DNA from: Acanthornis magna
Lineage: Eukaryota > Chordata > Aves > Passeriformes > Acanthizidae
Length of the DNA stretch: 64,000 bases
Assembly: GCA_036785705.1 (NCBI GenBank)
Contig: JAWUZG010000135.1
Coordinates: forward strand, 3,162,001 to 3,226,000
Direction: 5' to 3'
The translations under genes were made by a program, and so were the position numbers. This document shows, piece after piece, positions 22,206 to 36,231 of the stretch; within the stretch, counting starts at the first letter, position 1, and each line of letters opens with the position of its first letter. Below the pieces are notes generated by a model. The model made no database searches, was not told where the DNA came from, and saw only the letters and a program-made list of their open reading frames with translations.

Positions 22206-25200
22206 TCAGATGTCCCCTTTCTTCGCTAGCTGATGTTTTTCTGCATTCTCTGAAAGCATGTCAGAGTGCTGCAGCATTCAATTGCTTTTGACAAGGAATG
22301 TTGATTCTCCTTATGTCCTCCACCCTCATATAAAAATAAGGTTTTGGTAGTCAGCAGTGTCCCTGGGGAGGCCTTGTTCTGCAAAATATAGAAGAGATCG
22401 AGGTAATTGGTAAGGGGGTGGTATGGTACCATCTTCATTCTGCTGCCATGTTATCTACTGAAGAGCTTTCTTATTAAGGCATTGGCCTGATATGTTTATG
22501 CTAGTGAGGTAGGAATTAGACAAACTGTTCTTGAAGAAGCATCTGTCAGCTGAGTTGCACTGACTTACCACTATTGATTAGCCAGTGCTTATCGTTATGT
22601 CTATCGACTGCTTTTGTGGTCTGGCATTTTTAAGGGATTGTTTTCTTTTATGGCATCCTCTGGCTATTACCAGTAAGACAAAGCCTCCTGTATTTCAAAT
22701 GAGCTCACTCATTATTTTTCATTGTATTTTCTATTACAACCATTATCTTAGATCATGTAGATGTAATAGAAACAATGTTTATAGGAAACAGTTCAATCTC
22801 TATGAAAAGGAAACCTTTCTCGATTCTACCCTATGAGAAAGAAAGATTGTTGTTCTTTTAAGGAGATAAAATGGGAAAAAAATAGCAGGCCACAAATAAA
22901 GCATGTGTTACAGAAAGAGCACCATATCTCGTACTTCTTTAAGGCAAAATTTGGCCCCTTAATTTACGTAATAAGAATGTAACCAGAGTAGCACCACCAA
23001 CATCAATGTTACGCTGGGCTGACTCTGGATCAGAACTGCACACAAAAATTTAGCCTTCTTGTGAGCAAGTGGTGAAGGTAATGTGGAATACGCATATTAT
23101 TGGTGGGCTCTGTTTGTCTTGATGGTTGAGATTATATTTTCAAGATTATGGAGGGCCTTTGTGCAGGAAGATAAAGGGGAGGTCACCAGAGAGAAAAGAA
23201 TGAACAAAAATGTGTCTGTATATACAGAGAGGCTGTCCTCTCTCCCTCCTCCTCAGGCATCCTACATCTGAAATCCTTTCTCTTGATAGGAAACTAATTA
23301 CACAGAGGTTGCCAACCCTGTTCTCTTTCAAGTATTAAAACAGTGGAGCATCTTTCTCAGTCCAGGTAGTAATTAGTAGTCACCTAGTTGCAAGGCAAGT
23401 GCAGTGTTATAGGTGTTCTGCTCAGAGAGAATTGATTTGAATGAGAGCAATAGAAGAGTTCACTTAAATTCCTGATGAAATTTTTTTAGTTCTTCATCAT
23501 GTGCCTGATTTCCCCTGTAGTACATTGCTTTTTCTCATGCCCCCTGTCTCTATGCTAACTGCTGCTTATTTTGCTGTCTGCTGTGTAGTCATTCATGGAA
23601 CTCGTGGGTCTGTGAGATGTGCAGTCTTCCCTCCCTTTGGCTGATGGATTATTACTGTTAATACTGCCACTCAAGTCTGGGGACTGTTTTGGGCGAAGCA
23701 GCCGTGAGCTAGAGGAACAGTTCTCTTCATCTGTGAAGAGCTGAACATGCACTTGGTAGTCCCCATGATGTTAAATAGATAAGCTGCTTTAATAAACCGA
23801 TTCTGGCCAAATCAGTCTAAAAGGCTGCAGTCTAGAAGGCTGTTTCTCGTTTTTAATGCTTTTGGAAAGCCAGAGATTAATTAACTTCACTCCTCTTGAA
23901 AACAGGAAATCTGTGCAACAGCTACCAACTATATCTTTAATTATTGCATGCTCTGGAATCAAAACTGTATGTGGTTTATGAAGTCAGCTCTGTTTCAACA
24001 GCATAAACAATTTATTGAAATGGAATTTTAAAACTTAGCACTGTAATGCTATTGTTTGCCTTGCTGATCATAAATGACTGACACGTTCTGGTGTGTTCCC
24101 TTCACTTTCTCAATCCTTTCCTATTTACTCATGGACTGTAGTTGGTTAATAGGACACTCATGCCAAGGAGGATCTTTACAGATCTCAAGACCTGGCTGTG
24201 TGTCCATGTATGAACACACAATTTCACATGCCTGAAATCAATGTCAGGATTTCTTCAAAATTCTATAGTAGACATTCTACAATGTCTGCAATTTAGACCA
24301 TTCTCTAAATTTGTAGAAAAGAAATGGAGAAAAGGAAAGAGAACCACATGTGGAAAAAAAAATCCCATGAAACAAAATTATTATAAAATCAGGCAATTAC
24401 TCAAATAATGGCAGGGTTTGTTCTTACAGTTTGCCTGAGCTCTCTTTCTCTTTTATTCTACTGGTGTGTATTGTATGGAGCTGGCGCTTGCTGGTATTGT
24501 CTGCTAGAGTATTGAACAAAGTCCTGGTGAAGTGAGCAGTCTCCTAGAAACTTGTGGTTTAGCACCCAGCCTTTTCTTTGTCTGCTTCTGAAACATCACA
24601 TGTTCCATTTTTCACTGTTGAGAGAAGTCTGTACTATGCTTAAGAAAGTCGATGTCATTGAAGAAGTGCTTGTAACAGTTTCTGAATTTTCTTTTCAGAC
24701 AAGACTGGCTATGTATTTAATTATTAATTGTAATTATTTATAGATTTGGAACCAAATATTTGAGTCTCTCTACAAATGATTCTTCTGGATATGAAAGACT
24801 TCTCCATGTGCACCTTGAAGCATGGACCGCTTCATGGCAACACTTTCTGTTGAAAGCGTGCTTTAGATGGCTGTATTGAGTAATCCTTCTTATCACTGTT
24901 TTGTTTCATCCTGTGCAAACCAATAAGTCCTAATTCTCAATGTGCATTTTTCAGAATGTCTGGGGGTTTGTTTCAGAGTTTTGGAAAATTGATAAAAATT
25001 TGGGAGGGCTTTTAGGGGGAAAGAGGGGAAGGCAGCAGATGATTTAGGTGAGTGACAGACTTGGCTTGGTGCTATATGACTTTGTACACTTAGATAAACT
25101 CTTTTCTGTGTACTGTTATGTGTATGTTATTGTTCAGGGTGGCTGTAGAAGTAAGTTTGGTGATTTCTTTAGATCTCAGTTCTTCCCTGGGCTATTCTGT

Positions 25201-26879
25201 AAGTGGGATTACATTGCAGCAGGAGCAGTGTCAGTATGCAGAATCAATGTATGCCAGCAACAGGAGAGGGCCACAATGCAGGGGTGGTTTTCCAGACGCT
25301 TATATGAGGGACTCCATATTTTTTGTCCCAGTTTCAGTGGATGTATAACAGATAGTTAAAAGAGGATTTATTAGTCACTGGCCATTCTGCAGGCTAGAGG
25401 ACATGGAAAGTGACCCACTTCCCACTTCTCCAGGTGACTTTTTTTTTCAAGAGTGGTGCTTCTATTTTATTCATTTTTATAGATAAATACATGGAGCTTA
25501 AAGGATGGTTATCCTATTCCTCCCATGAGTAGTGTGCTTGTTTTAAAATACATAAATAAATGAAACATTGTTATTCTATATGTTGGTTTGGTTCTCTCTA
25601 GTTATTCTTTGGGATTTAAAATGTGCACCTTTGTGTGTTTGTATATACAGAAGTACATGCTTTTAGTGATTGAAGGCTTTGTTAATAGTGTGGAAAATTT
25701 TCATTTAAACTTTGCCACCCATAAAAATTGGTATAGTTTACATTCAGAGTTGTCTTCTGTTTTTTGGTGTTTTCTGTGATTGTGTGGGCTTTTGAGATCA
25801 GCTTTATGCCATTACAATTGTTGGCAGGTATTCAAGCCTTAAAATAGTTGCCCATCTGTGTGACTCTCAGTGAAAAATTAACCATTCAGAAAGAGTAGCT
25901 GTGACATAATTTGAAGTCTGATTTGACAACATGTAAGATAACAGAGGAAAGTGAGAGGTAACATAATACACAGTCTATCAAGTAAGATTGTTCATACATC
26001 TCTGAATTAATGATTCACAGAAATGGCAACTTCAAGAAGCAAGAGCCAAAAAAATCTAAGCAGAATTTAAGGAAAACTCTGAACATGAAAGAAGATGTAA
26101 TCAAATGTTTCTTAGGAGAAAAAACTGTACAGAGAGGAACACAAAATTTGTGTGTGTGTTGGGGGGCAGTCAGGGGGTCAGAAAGGGCTGGAGGGGAAAA
26201 GAAAAAGTAGTATTGGAGAGAAATAGGGAGAGAAAAAAGTATTCTTGCTATTTGTGGGAAGCCAAAGTTTGTGAGAATCAGTTTTCCGATAAACTGCTGG
26301 TTTTGGTCAGTGATTAAGGGACGATAATATCTTTCTCTGAACCCTTAACTCTCATAACTCATTACTTGGATGAATGTCAAGATACTGATAGGGGTTTCTA
26401 CTGCAGCTGTGTGTCTGAATGTTACCTGTTTGCTCTAATCCATTCAGAGTGAGCTGAAAAAAAGTGTCACCTCTTTTGGGGTGATCCGTGCTGCATGTAG
26501 CATCCTCCTGTGCCTGAAGCATATAGACTAGACAGGAACTTCTCTGTCTTCAGATACCAAAACTCTGTACCATTAACAATTCCACCCCCACACCTGTATT
26601 AGAACCTAATGTTTCCTCAAGGTCTGAGGTCAGGCCCACTAGTGGAGAAATTGCCGTGGTTAAAGACAGAGCAGTAGGGTTAGATGGGACTGGTTGCAGC
26701 AAGCACAGCAGAGGTGTATGGTTTGGTCTTTGAAGCCCCAGCTCTATTTCCCACCTCCAGGTTATGAAGTGCTTTGAGGCAGTTGAAAGACCTTTGGCTG
26801 CACCGGAAACTCCAATTATGTCAAAATTGAGTACTCTTGTTTCCTCCATGTTTGAAAAATATATCTTCCCAATCAGCTC

Positions 26880-27414
26880 TGTTTTCATGGTTTAGCCCCA
26901 GCCAGCAGCCAAGCCCCAGGCAGGCACTCAGTCCCTCCCCATCAGCAGGATGAGGGAGAGGATCAGAAGAGAAAAAATGAGAAAACTCATGGGTTGAGAA
27001 AAAAATAGTATAATAGGAAAAGCAGAAATGCTTCAAAAAGCAAAGCAAAACAAGGAATACATTCATTGCTTCCTGTGGGCAGGCAGGTGTTCAGTGACTC
27101 AGGAAGACAAATGCATCGCTCCAAATGTCCTGCCTTCCTCCTCCTTTCCCCACCTTTATATAGCGAGCATGAGCTGTATGGTATGGAATATCCCTTGGGT
27201 CAGCTCTGTCACCTCTCCACTTCTTGTGCACCCCCAGCCCACTTACTGCTGGGATGGGGTGACAAGCAGAAAAGGCCTCGGCTCTGTGTAAACACTGTGC
27301 AGCAAAAGCTAAAACATCCCTGTATTATCAATACTGTCTTCAGCATAAATCCCAAACAGCCCCATACCAGCTACTATGAAAAAAAAAAATTCTGTGCCAT
27401 CCAAAACCAGCACA
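26880..27414 (-). mobile_element. Solo LTR of an avian ERVL-type endogenous retrovirus
   Basis: Read on the minus strand it has the familiar bird ERVL LTR layout: start near the complement of aaaaccagcaca, a region giving the complement of taccagctactatga, of gtgtaaacactgtgcagcaa, of ggtatggaatatcccttggg, then a TATA-like block (plus-strand ttatatagcgagcatgag near 27157), and an end giving the complement of catggtttagccccagccag. TG at 26880-26881 and CA at 27413-27414 are taken as termini. A clear target duplication was not seen (gctc versus gctt next to the ends). No internal retroviral sequence follows, hence a solo LTR. Confidence 0.85.
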
Positions 27415-29442
27415 GCTTTGCATCTCTAAAGTGAAAGGTGCGGCTTCAACTGCTGGGGAAAAGGCATGTCTTTAGCTGTCTGAGATGACTATATAACCAC
27501 AGCCTTACTGTTTGTCCTTCTCACTTCTTGGCCTTGGCAAGAAATTCATATGAGATGTGAGCAATATTGTTCTGTCCATTTAGCAAATAACCCAAGATAA
27601 GTTGGGAAAGTATCTTGGGAAAGGCATCTTCTAGTCTGTTAAATTGTCTCTGTAATGAGCTTTCCTGGAGTACTAATGGTTTGGATTCAGTCATGCTCCA
27701 GAAATGCTTAGATGTGAAAAGTCTGTAATTTGTAAATGATGTGTTATTTTATATGTGTGTGTGATATAGTCCCACATATGACTCACGTCTAAGAGCATAT
27801 GTTCACAAACTGCCAGAGAGAAAGCATTTCCTTTCCAGGCCAGTGACTGATCTTCAGATCTGCCGATTCCTATATATTCTGTTTCTTCTTGTGCTTTGCT
27901 TAAATGTTCGAGTGCATTTGGGTCTCTGAAAGGTTATTTGTGTCTATAGAAATGTGTGCATATGTGTGTGTGTATACATATATGTATCTAATATGTATAG
28001 GGCTATAAATGTACACGTACCTGCTAGTTCCAATATGCAGCCTTCATGGATTGAACCATTGCTAGTAAAATCTGTCGTCTAGAACACGAGATGCATGAGG
28101 AAAACAAAAAATCCCAAGGAACTCCATTTATAACTAAAAAGTAAATTTATCCATTTACTGATTCATTGATTTACATATTTTTGCCGAACACCAAATTTGT
28201 GAATTTTAAACAGCTTTTAATTATTTTCATCATTAGACTTTTTGTGAATGTTAACCTGTTGCATTAAGTAAAGAGAGCAATGTGTTGGAAAGAGTAAATG
28301 ATGGAGAAATGCATGAATAGTTTTACAGATTAGTCACCAGAGCTCCAGTAAGGCAGAAGGAGAAAGCACAGCTCTACTTCAGAACATTGTTGCTTTCCAG
28401 GTGCTTTGATCAGTTTGTCAGTTCCAATGGCAGCTTCAATAGTTTGGCTGTGTGCAAGATTTTGTAAGAGCAGCATGTAGTGAATATGTATATGGTGTAT
28501 TAATTTAAATATTGCCACCTAATTTTCTCATTTCTATGTCCAGAAATGTATGTTGTGGACAGCAGAGATTACAGTGGAACAGTAATGATTAGTTACTGGT
28601 TCACGTTTGTTAAGACTGTAGATTCTTAAATTTTTTTTCTTTAATACATTGTGCATGTTAACTATTTGAGATGTTGCACAAGGTGGAGTGTAAAGGCCAA
28701 GCAAACTTTTATGTTTTCTGTATGAGTTGTTCTGTCATTAACCAGAAATGATGTTTGACTGAGCAACTTGCACATGCCCTTTGTAGCTAGAATAGGCATC
28801 CACACAGGGATTATAACCAAATAAAAGGCTTACCTTGGTATCCAATTTGCTTGCATTCACTTAGCAAAATTATTTTGGGAGTACATGGCTGTGTTTGTTT
28901 CATTACTTATCTCTTGGAAACAAGAGTGATGCTTATCAGAAGTTGTGTTTTGTTTCAGCATCTATGCAAACTACAAAAAATGGGCTACTTTTGGAGGTCT
29001 GCAATAGCAAAGGTGTCCCTGCAATACTGTAACTGCTATGTTAATTGTGTGAGCTTGGGTCACTGTTATTTGAGGTATATTGAGTGTATGTGTGCAGTAA
29101 ACAATGAATTTTTGAATTTTCAGAATATGCAAATATTTTAGCAAAGCAAGCCACATTCCAATTTGAAAGGAGATGATGACCTAGTTAGAGCTGCAATGTC
29201 CCACCACCAAGGATTACCCATGAGCTTCCTTCCACTTGTACAAACAAAATCAATAAATCAGTAAGAAATCTTCATTTGAGAAAAAAGGTAAAATAATGTA
29301 AATCCTTGGTTGTTGGATTATATAATGCCACTGACAAGCCCTAAGTCCAAATAAAACCCTTTTGTAACCTTGGGTTGTGCTCTGAGCAATGTAACCTGTA
29401 ATTTAGCTGTACACCTGTTTCTTTTCTTGACATACTTAATTT

Positions 29443-29470
29443 AGAATCATAAAATTAAGGTTGGGTGAGC
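29443..29470 (-). mobile_element. Possible CR1 3' end remnant
   Basis: agaatcataaaattaaggtt resembles the reverse complement of the CR1 3' end, but similarity stops after about 28 bases. Confidence 0.35.
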
Positions 29471-32400
29471 CCAGATTAGGTGAGGAAAATATTCTGGGTC
29501 ATCTCTAAAATAGTCCACATCAGCATATTTCTCTCTGCCTCATGACCTTCGGGCAGAGACTTTTGCAGGTGATGCCTCTAAGGAGCAATTTCTGTTTCAG
29601 GAAGGTTACCGTGGTGCCTCCATCGCTCATGTGTCACTAACCCAGCTGGTGCCAGGGTTCTCGTGTGACTGTGGGCAAACACGAACCATCCCTGGCCTCT
29701 CCTTGTTGTTGCCTCCTCTTCAGCCCCCGGCCAGCGAAGATCTGCCACCATTTCCCATCTCTGCAGCAGGAGAGGCTGCTCCCAGGGCTGGCACTCAGTG
29801 CCAATATCCTACGAGTCCAGGGTCACCTCCTGACCCCGTGCTGTAGGCCACCAAGTTGGTCTCACCATACAGCGGAAATGCAGTTGTCTTTCTAGGGTTT
29901 GTGCAGCTCTCCTATTACCTAGGTGTCAACATAGATAAATTTTTACTTTTCATTATTGTTCATGGATATGGCAAGTCATAGTTTAGTTATTAAAGAAATC
30001 AGGTGCAGGGAAAATGAACTGTGTGAAAGGTACTGGATGAAAAAAATTAAAAGCCAGCTTGTAAAGATCTTGCTATAAATATTATAATGAAAGAATAAAA
30101 AGTAAGAATGCCATAGGAGAATCTCAGTAGCATAATTCTTACATACAATAATCCATGATAGCAAAATAAAATAATGCCATACAGAAAAGATATGGGAGAC
30201 TCCACAGGGAGTAGAAATAGAGACTGTGGAAGTATTTAGATGACTTTTCAGAGGAAATTGCAGGAGAAATTGTTGAGAGAGTAAACTCATTTTGTGAAAT
30301 TATAATCCAATACACCATCTGGGAATGTGCACAGTTCCAGCTGAGCAAGATGTCTTAGTGGTTTGGTGTGATAAATGCTAACTCATTGTAAAATCCCATT
30401 TTCATGATGTTGTGAATTTATTTCTTCTGTTGAGGGGGAAAAATAGACATAAATATACTCAGCTTTATGTCTGAGAGTAGTAAGGGTAGAGAATAAATGA
30501 AAATATTTTCAGTACCTTAAATTGCTGAAAAGTCTTGTCAGGCAACCTAATTAGTGTTTCAAATACATTGCATTACACAAACAACATTGATTTAAATGTT
30601 GGACAAAAAATGCATATTTTCATCTATGTATTTTAAAAGAAGTTGATGAAATTTGCTGTGATATGGGATGTCTATAAAATGCTCTTTGCAAAATCATAAT
30701 TTTCAATATATTTCTAGTACAGCATGTATCACAGGGCCTGAATCAAGTCTTTAAAAACAAATAGATTAGGATTAAATTGGCAGTAAGTGAGAAATAAGAG
30801 TTTTGCAGATCCTGGCTTTTGGATGCCTTTCAACCTCAAGTAAGTTACCATTGCCATAGCAATTCCTTTTTCTTGTGAGTTAGCAAAATGGGGAAAAGCA
30901 CTGACTTCTTGGAAAACAAAAGCTTTAGCAGTCAAATGTGACTATGTTAGTGTGCTCTAGTTATGCAGCATGTAATTTATTTTTCATTAGTATACTGTAC
31001 ACATAAAACCAAATAGTATTGTTAATTATAAAAGAAAATACTTATTGATGGTTACAGGTGCTTTGCATGTGGAGCCTCTAAAGAGTATTGTTGATCTAGA
31101 TATTTACGTCTTTTTAAACTTGGTTTGTTACGTCAGCAAATAATTTTGGGTGTTCTCTGGATCTGCCCCTGCTGCCCCAGGGCTGTGAGCACCATGCTCA
31201 CCTGGGAGGTCACTGTAATCATCTTCTCCATAAAAAACCATCCCAGCTGTACGCTAATTCCTTTCAGCGGATGCTTTTATTCATCAATTATATTTTCAGC
31301 AAAACACTAAACAAAATGGATCCTCTCTCAGTTCTGCCTGCTTTTCCTGTTCCCATGCCCATTGGGCTCTGCCTCTCACCCCTTCCTTCCATGTTTGTCC
31401 CTCCCCCCCAAGCGCTCCCCAGGACTCTGAGCTCTGGTGCCCTTCCTACCTGAGAAGTGTGAGAGGGGCTGCCTGATCCTTGGCTTCTGAGCTCACAAAG
31501 GTGCAGACTGTGCCTCTTGCCCCAGTGCTCCTTGGGGAGGAGAGGAGGGAGATGGGGCTGTTGACTGTGGCCCATCTCCTGCAGGAGATTGTGGGAAATA
31601 CGGAGCAAGATGCAAAATGGGAAGCTGATTGCCATAAGGTTTGTCAGATGTATTAAGTGTGGCGCACTAGGATTGCAATGGAAAGGTTTGTAATTAGCAG
31701 CTCTGAAGTGCACTGAGTTGAGTCTGTGGGTGAACACCTTTATCTCCTGGGCCGAATTCTCAGTTGGTACCAAGTCACAGTGATTTTTCAAGGGCTGCAC
31801 TGAGTATTGCTTGTGGTAGTAGCAGTACAGATGAGAATATAGAGAAGACAAATAAGGAAAAAAACCAACCTTAAAGTTTTGGAAGAATTATATTGACAGT
31901 TAGGTGTGAATGTCTGAAATATGACATGCCTCTTTTGCTTGATCTTGGTTTGCCTTCTAGTGCAACAGGTCCTACTTATCTTCCAAGTTGGTTTTGGGAG
32001 GAAAGATGTGTTGGTTTTTTTTTTAAGAGCAAAAAATTAATAAGTAAGATAACAAAAATATGCCTATTCTTCTCTTTTTTTTTTGCTTCACTCTTGGGTA
32101 GTTTTGTAATGGTCAAATGAGATTAGTTATAAATTTCACGCATCAGTACTTTTTTCATATTTCCTCCTGAACTGCTTAAGATCTTTGATTGTGGACAAAG
32201 ACTAGATGGTACTAGATAATGCAACAATTAAAAAAACAAACAAAGACAACAAAAAAAACCCCCACCCCTTGTTCCTTGCAGTCAAGCAGTTCCACCCCTG
32301 TGTCTCACTCACATCAAACAAGCTCTCAGGTTATTAATATTGTTAATAACAGTTTTTGAATTGCCTACTCATATGTGGAGATGTATAAACACCAGGAGAG

Positions 32401-35400
32401 CTGAAGGTGAGGAATAATAAATAACGTACCATCAGAAAATATTTAATTACAGTGCAAAATTGAGATAGCAAGCCTTGTGTGCAGGGAGGAGTGGACCAGT
32501 AGCAGCAGCTATAATTCATGATAGGTCAAGCCATCTATGAAGGAAAAGCTTTAATTTGTAAACCTTGTCAAGCCCAGGGGGAAGCAATTACTGATGAGAA
32601 AGAAGTTTCTTTCATGTCAATCTCATCATGAGGGGCTTTTTTGTTTGTTTTTAAATAAGGGCGGCTGCTGCTGCTTTTTTTCCCCAGAAACCAACAGAAG
32701 TAACATGCAATATAATGTAGATTGAAGAGGAAATTCACCTGTCAGCTTAATGAACAAATCAGTACTCATTAAACAGACTTAGGTCTCTGAATGTATTTTT
32801 TGCAAAGGTAAGGCTAGATTTAATTTCTGAGTGCATCTCTGAGCCAGTACAGCTGCGAGGTCTTACCAGACCGGTAAAAGCCTTCAGCAGCTGTGTTGCC
32901 ACCAAGGCACTCCGAGGTACAACTTTGTCCCGTTCTCTTTTGCTGTGCACGTGTGTAGCAGTTTGCCCTTGGCCCATCCCAGTCTCACATTTTGGTTTCT
33001 CTGAGCATCCCAGCTGCAATGGCTGACTCTTTCAGTGTGATAAAATCCAGCATCTGTCTGTCCTTCCCTGCCTGCTCACAGAGTGAAACCTCAGTGCCTG
33101 GACATTCCTCCCTTGGGCCCCAGAGGGACTCACTCCACGTCACAGTCCTGCCTCAGGGAAGGAGATGGAGTCTCGTGGAGTTGGCTACAGAGACAAGCAA
33201 ATATGCGCTATTTTTTGGGGGGAAAAAGTACTCATAGAATTCTGTTTTGTTTGGCGTGAAAGTGTTTCTTTCATATGAGATCAAAGAACAAAAAGCACCT
33301 TTTCAAGATATTTGTGCTGCCTTGTGTCTTTGACCATAATTAATTTGTTACTAGTTTTTATCTCAGTAAAAGACTCTGAGCTTTTCTGAAACTCATGTTT
33401 ATGTATATGTCTTTGTAAAAGAACTACATAAATAAGGTAAATTTAGGTGTTGTGGGGCTGTTCTGTGCAAAATTTTCTTTATAATTTTTAACAGCATTCT
33501 AGAAGGCATTAGTTCCAACTCGGTCTCCTTTACAGGAAATATCAGTTTCGATTTGAACAGCTGATACGCAAGGGTGTGGATCCAATAGGAAAAATTAACA
33601 GGGCATTATTACTATGAATGTGAAGAAGTAGCTAAAGCATTTAGTGTGCAACTTGCTGTTGAAAGCCACTTTGTTACCTTGTGACTTCAAGAGGCTAATA
33701 ACATGTTAGTGAAAAAAAGAAAAAAAGAAGCTCCAAGGTAAATCACAAAACAGTATTTCAGAAGAACTGAATAGGAATTGTGGTAAAAATTGAAAATTAC
33801 GGGCATGTGGCTCTTAATTAATGTGAATTTAAAGGCCATATGGAGAAGAGCTAACACAGCATTTGTAAAGAGAAGTCATGCTTCAGAAATCAGTGTAATT
33901 CCCTGATGGTCTCTGCAAGTGTATGCAAGGGAAGTCTCTCATTAAAGGCTCTCAAAGATATTAAATTCCTGTGAAGTAAGAGAATTAACCATTGGTTGAA
34001 AGATAAAACAGGAAAGGTATATTTGTTAGCTCAGCTGAAGGAGAGAGGGCAGCGGTGAAGTCCAGTATGGGTGCACGCAGCACAGCATACTCATACATGG
34101 TAACGGAAAGAGCTTGCATACTGTGGGGATTAATGCTGGATCCAATTCTGTGTAGAGAAATCTTAAATGGCGCACAAGAGAGGGGAACACATCAGAACCT
34201 CAAAAGGAAGAGTAGAAATTATTGGAAAAGAAATTGGAAAACAGAGCAGGGAACATCAGTACCAGATCGTGGGTTGGTGGTTCTCTCACATTTGGACCCT
34301 TCTTCCCTCTCCGTTCACAGAGGCGTGGTAGAGCTGAATGAAGTATCTAGAAGAAGGATTGAAATTATGGAACAGTTTACATTCTAGAGAATCCTCAGTT
34401 TAGGACTCTCCAGGCTGGATAAGTCGACTGTGGAGAAATATATTTTTAAGCTGAGTTTTGTCAGCATTTACCACCTATACATTTCCTGGATTGAAAATAC
34501 AAAAATTGAACATGCCTCTTTAAACAAACAAACCAGCCCCCATCTCTAAAGAGTTTATGTATTATTTTAAAGTACATTTTCAAGAGAGTTGTGGAATTAT
34601 TAAGCAATCTTGCATCAAACTTCTGGATCTTTAGCTGCTACTCTCACAGGATATACCTCAGTTCTCTTGCTGAGGGAACTGCACAAATATAGTGCATATT
34701 TTAAGAGTATGAAAACTGATATAAGCACAGATAGTGCTAAATTGTAGTTACTGCATCCGTGGCTTGAGCCTGCAGTAGTTTCTGGAAGTACCAAGAGTCC
34801 ACCTTGCATCTTACTGTTTTGGTGGTTTTGTGTGAATTCCTGCCCTCAGATAAAGTGCTGTTTACATTAAAGTTCACGCTTTAATCAGAGACAAGCACAG
34901 CAGAAAAATTAAGGAGCTGTTTTGGCTAGAGTTGCTTTTGATGTTGGATTGCATGGAGTACAGAGCACTGATATGAGGGAGGAGAAGTGTGGAGGGCTCC
35001 TCTAAGCAAAGCACTTTCAACTTCCTCACCTTTATTACAGTTATGGACAAAACAAATGAAAGCTTGCTTGTTTTGTTGTTTCCTGGCTTTGCCTGAGTTC
35101 TTCTAGGAGGTTTCTGTTTGAGTACAAGTGTATTCTTCTCTGTGTTGCTGCTTCACACTTGGTTTTGTTCCATCAGGATGTTTGTTTAACAACCTGCTCC
35201 GCTGGCTGCTGTCCAGGTGAATGCTGGCATCTAGCAAATAGCAAAGCCATTTTCCCTCCAAGAATTAGTATGTGTAAGGTTGTGGGGAGACAGATGGAGG
35301 AATTTAAATAATTGCATACCATTTAAATACACATGGACCATGGGTGTAGTGTGGAATGTGGAGAGCAAAGGGCAGCTGGAATAGAGGACAGTTTGAGGGC

Positions 35401-36213
35401 TGGCTGTAGACCAGGACATTTGCAGGCTCAGATGCACACCTGGTGAAAGTATGTCTGGACATAGTGGAAGAAAGGAGGTATATGGGCTCATCTGGGTTCT
35501 ACCATCCTTTTTGATCCTCCTGCTACTAAAAGCTATTTCGTGATGAGGAGAGTATGCGACCTTTAATGTTCACCAATAAGTCCCAGCTTTTTTGCTTCAG
35601 TGTCCTCAGTAAAAGCCTTTTAAATCAAAATTCTGCTCCCATTTCAGCATGGCTGGAAATGAAACTTGCTAAAACCTGATGAATAGGCCCTACCAGCTTT
35701 CTTTGCTCCATGTTTGATTGTTTCCTCGCTTGCATAGCCTGTTTAATATCTCAGATATACTAATTTCTTTTCTATGTGTTGACAAGCACTCTGCAGCACA
35801 CCTTCTGGTATTCAGCTATTACATATATGATAAATGAACACTCCAGTGTCAGGTATACTGAAAATCAATGCTGTTAATATGCAAACAAATGGCAGACCTG
35901 TAACCTCTCCAAAGGGAAAGCATCTCAGTAGCTACAGGAATCAAAACCTTCATGATTTGGTGTTACCTTGTGAAATCTGCATTCAGAATGATAATTCAGG
36001 CTAATGGCTTCATGCTCCCGTGGGGCAGCTGAAATAGATTCTGAAATGGCATAAGAAAAGGGTATAGTAAATAAACGCAATGAGCTGTCAAAGAATATTT
36101 CTACATCAAACAAGTCTCTGAACCTTTTTGTGCTTCATAATATGACCTTTTCTAGCTGCTCTGTTTTTTGCCTGAATCAGATCATGAAATGAAACACATT
36201 AGCTACAAAATAA

Positions 36214-36231
36214 AAATAATAATAATAATAA
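36214..36231. repeat. (AAT)n microsatellite
   Basis: Five to six AAT units in a row within an A-rich context. Confidence 0.85.

Larger units (their letters stand above)
14593..26879. other. Non-coding stretch: FBXO15 last intron or 3' flank
   Basis: About 12 kb without a recognisable exon. It holds an avian interspersed repeat (15055-15425), a hairpin (15934-15966), a purine-rich microsatellite (16591-16743) and a CR1 fragment (17860-18095). I searched by eye for the conserved FBXO15 C-terminal blocks (the IGKV, LLDE, FW and WFG regions) and did not find them. Confidence 0.7.

Noticed and set aside
31288..31851. 187-codon minus-strand frame
   Set aside because: No splice context, no domain, and mixed composition (His/Leu/Ser rich, then Gly/Arg rich). 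Probably a chance frame over a GC-richer unidentified block.
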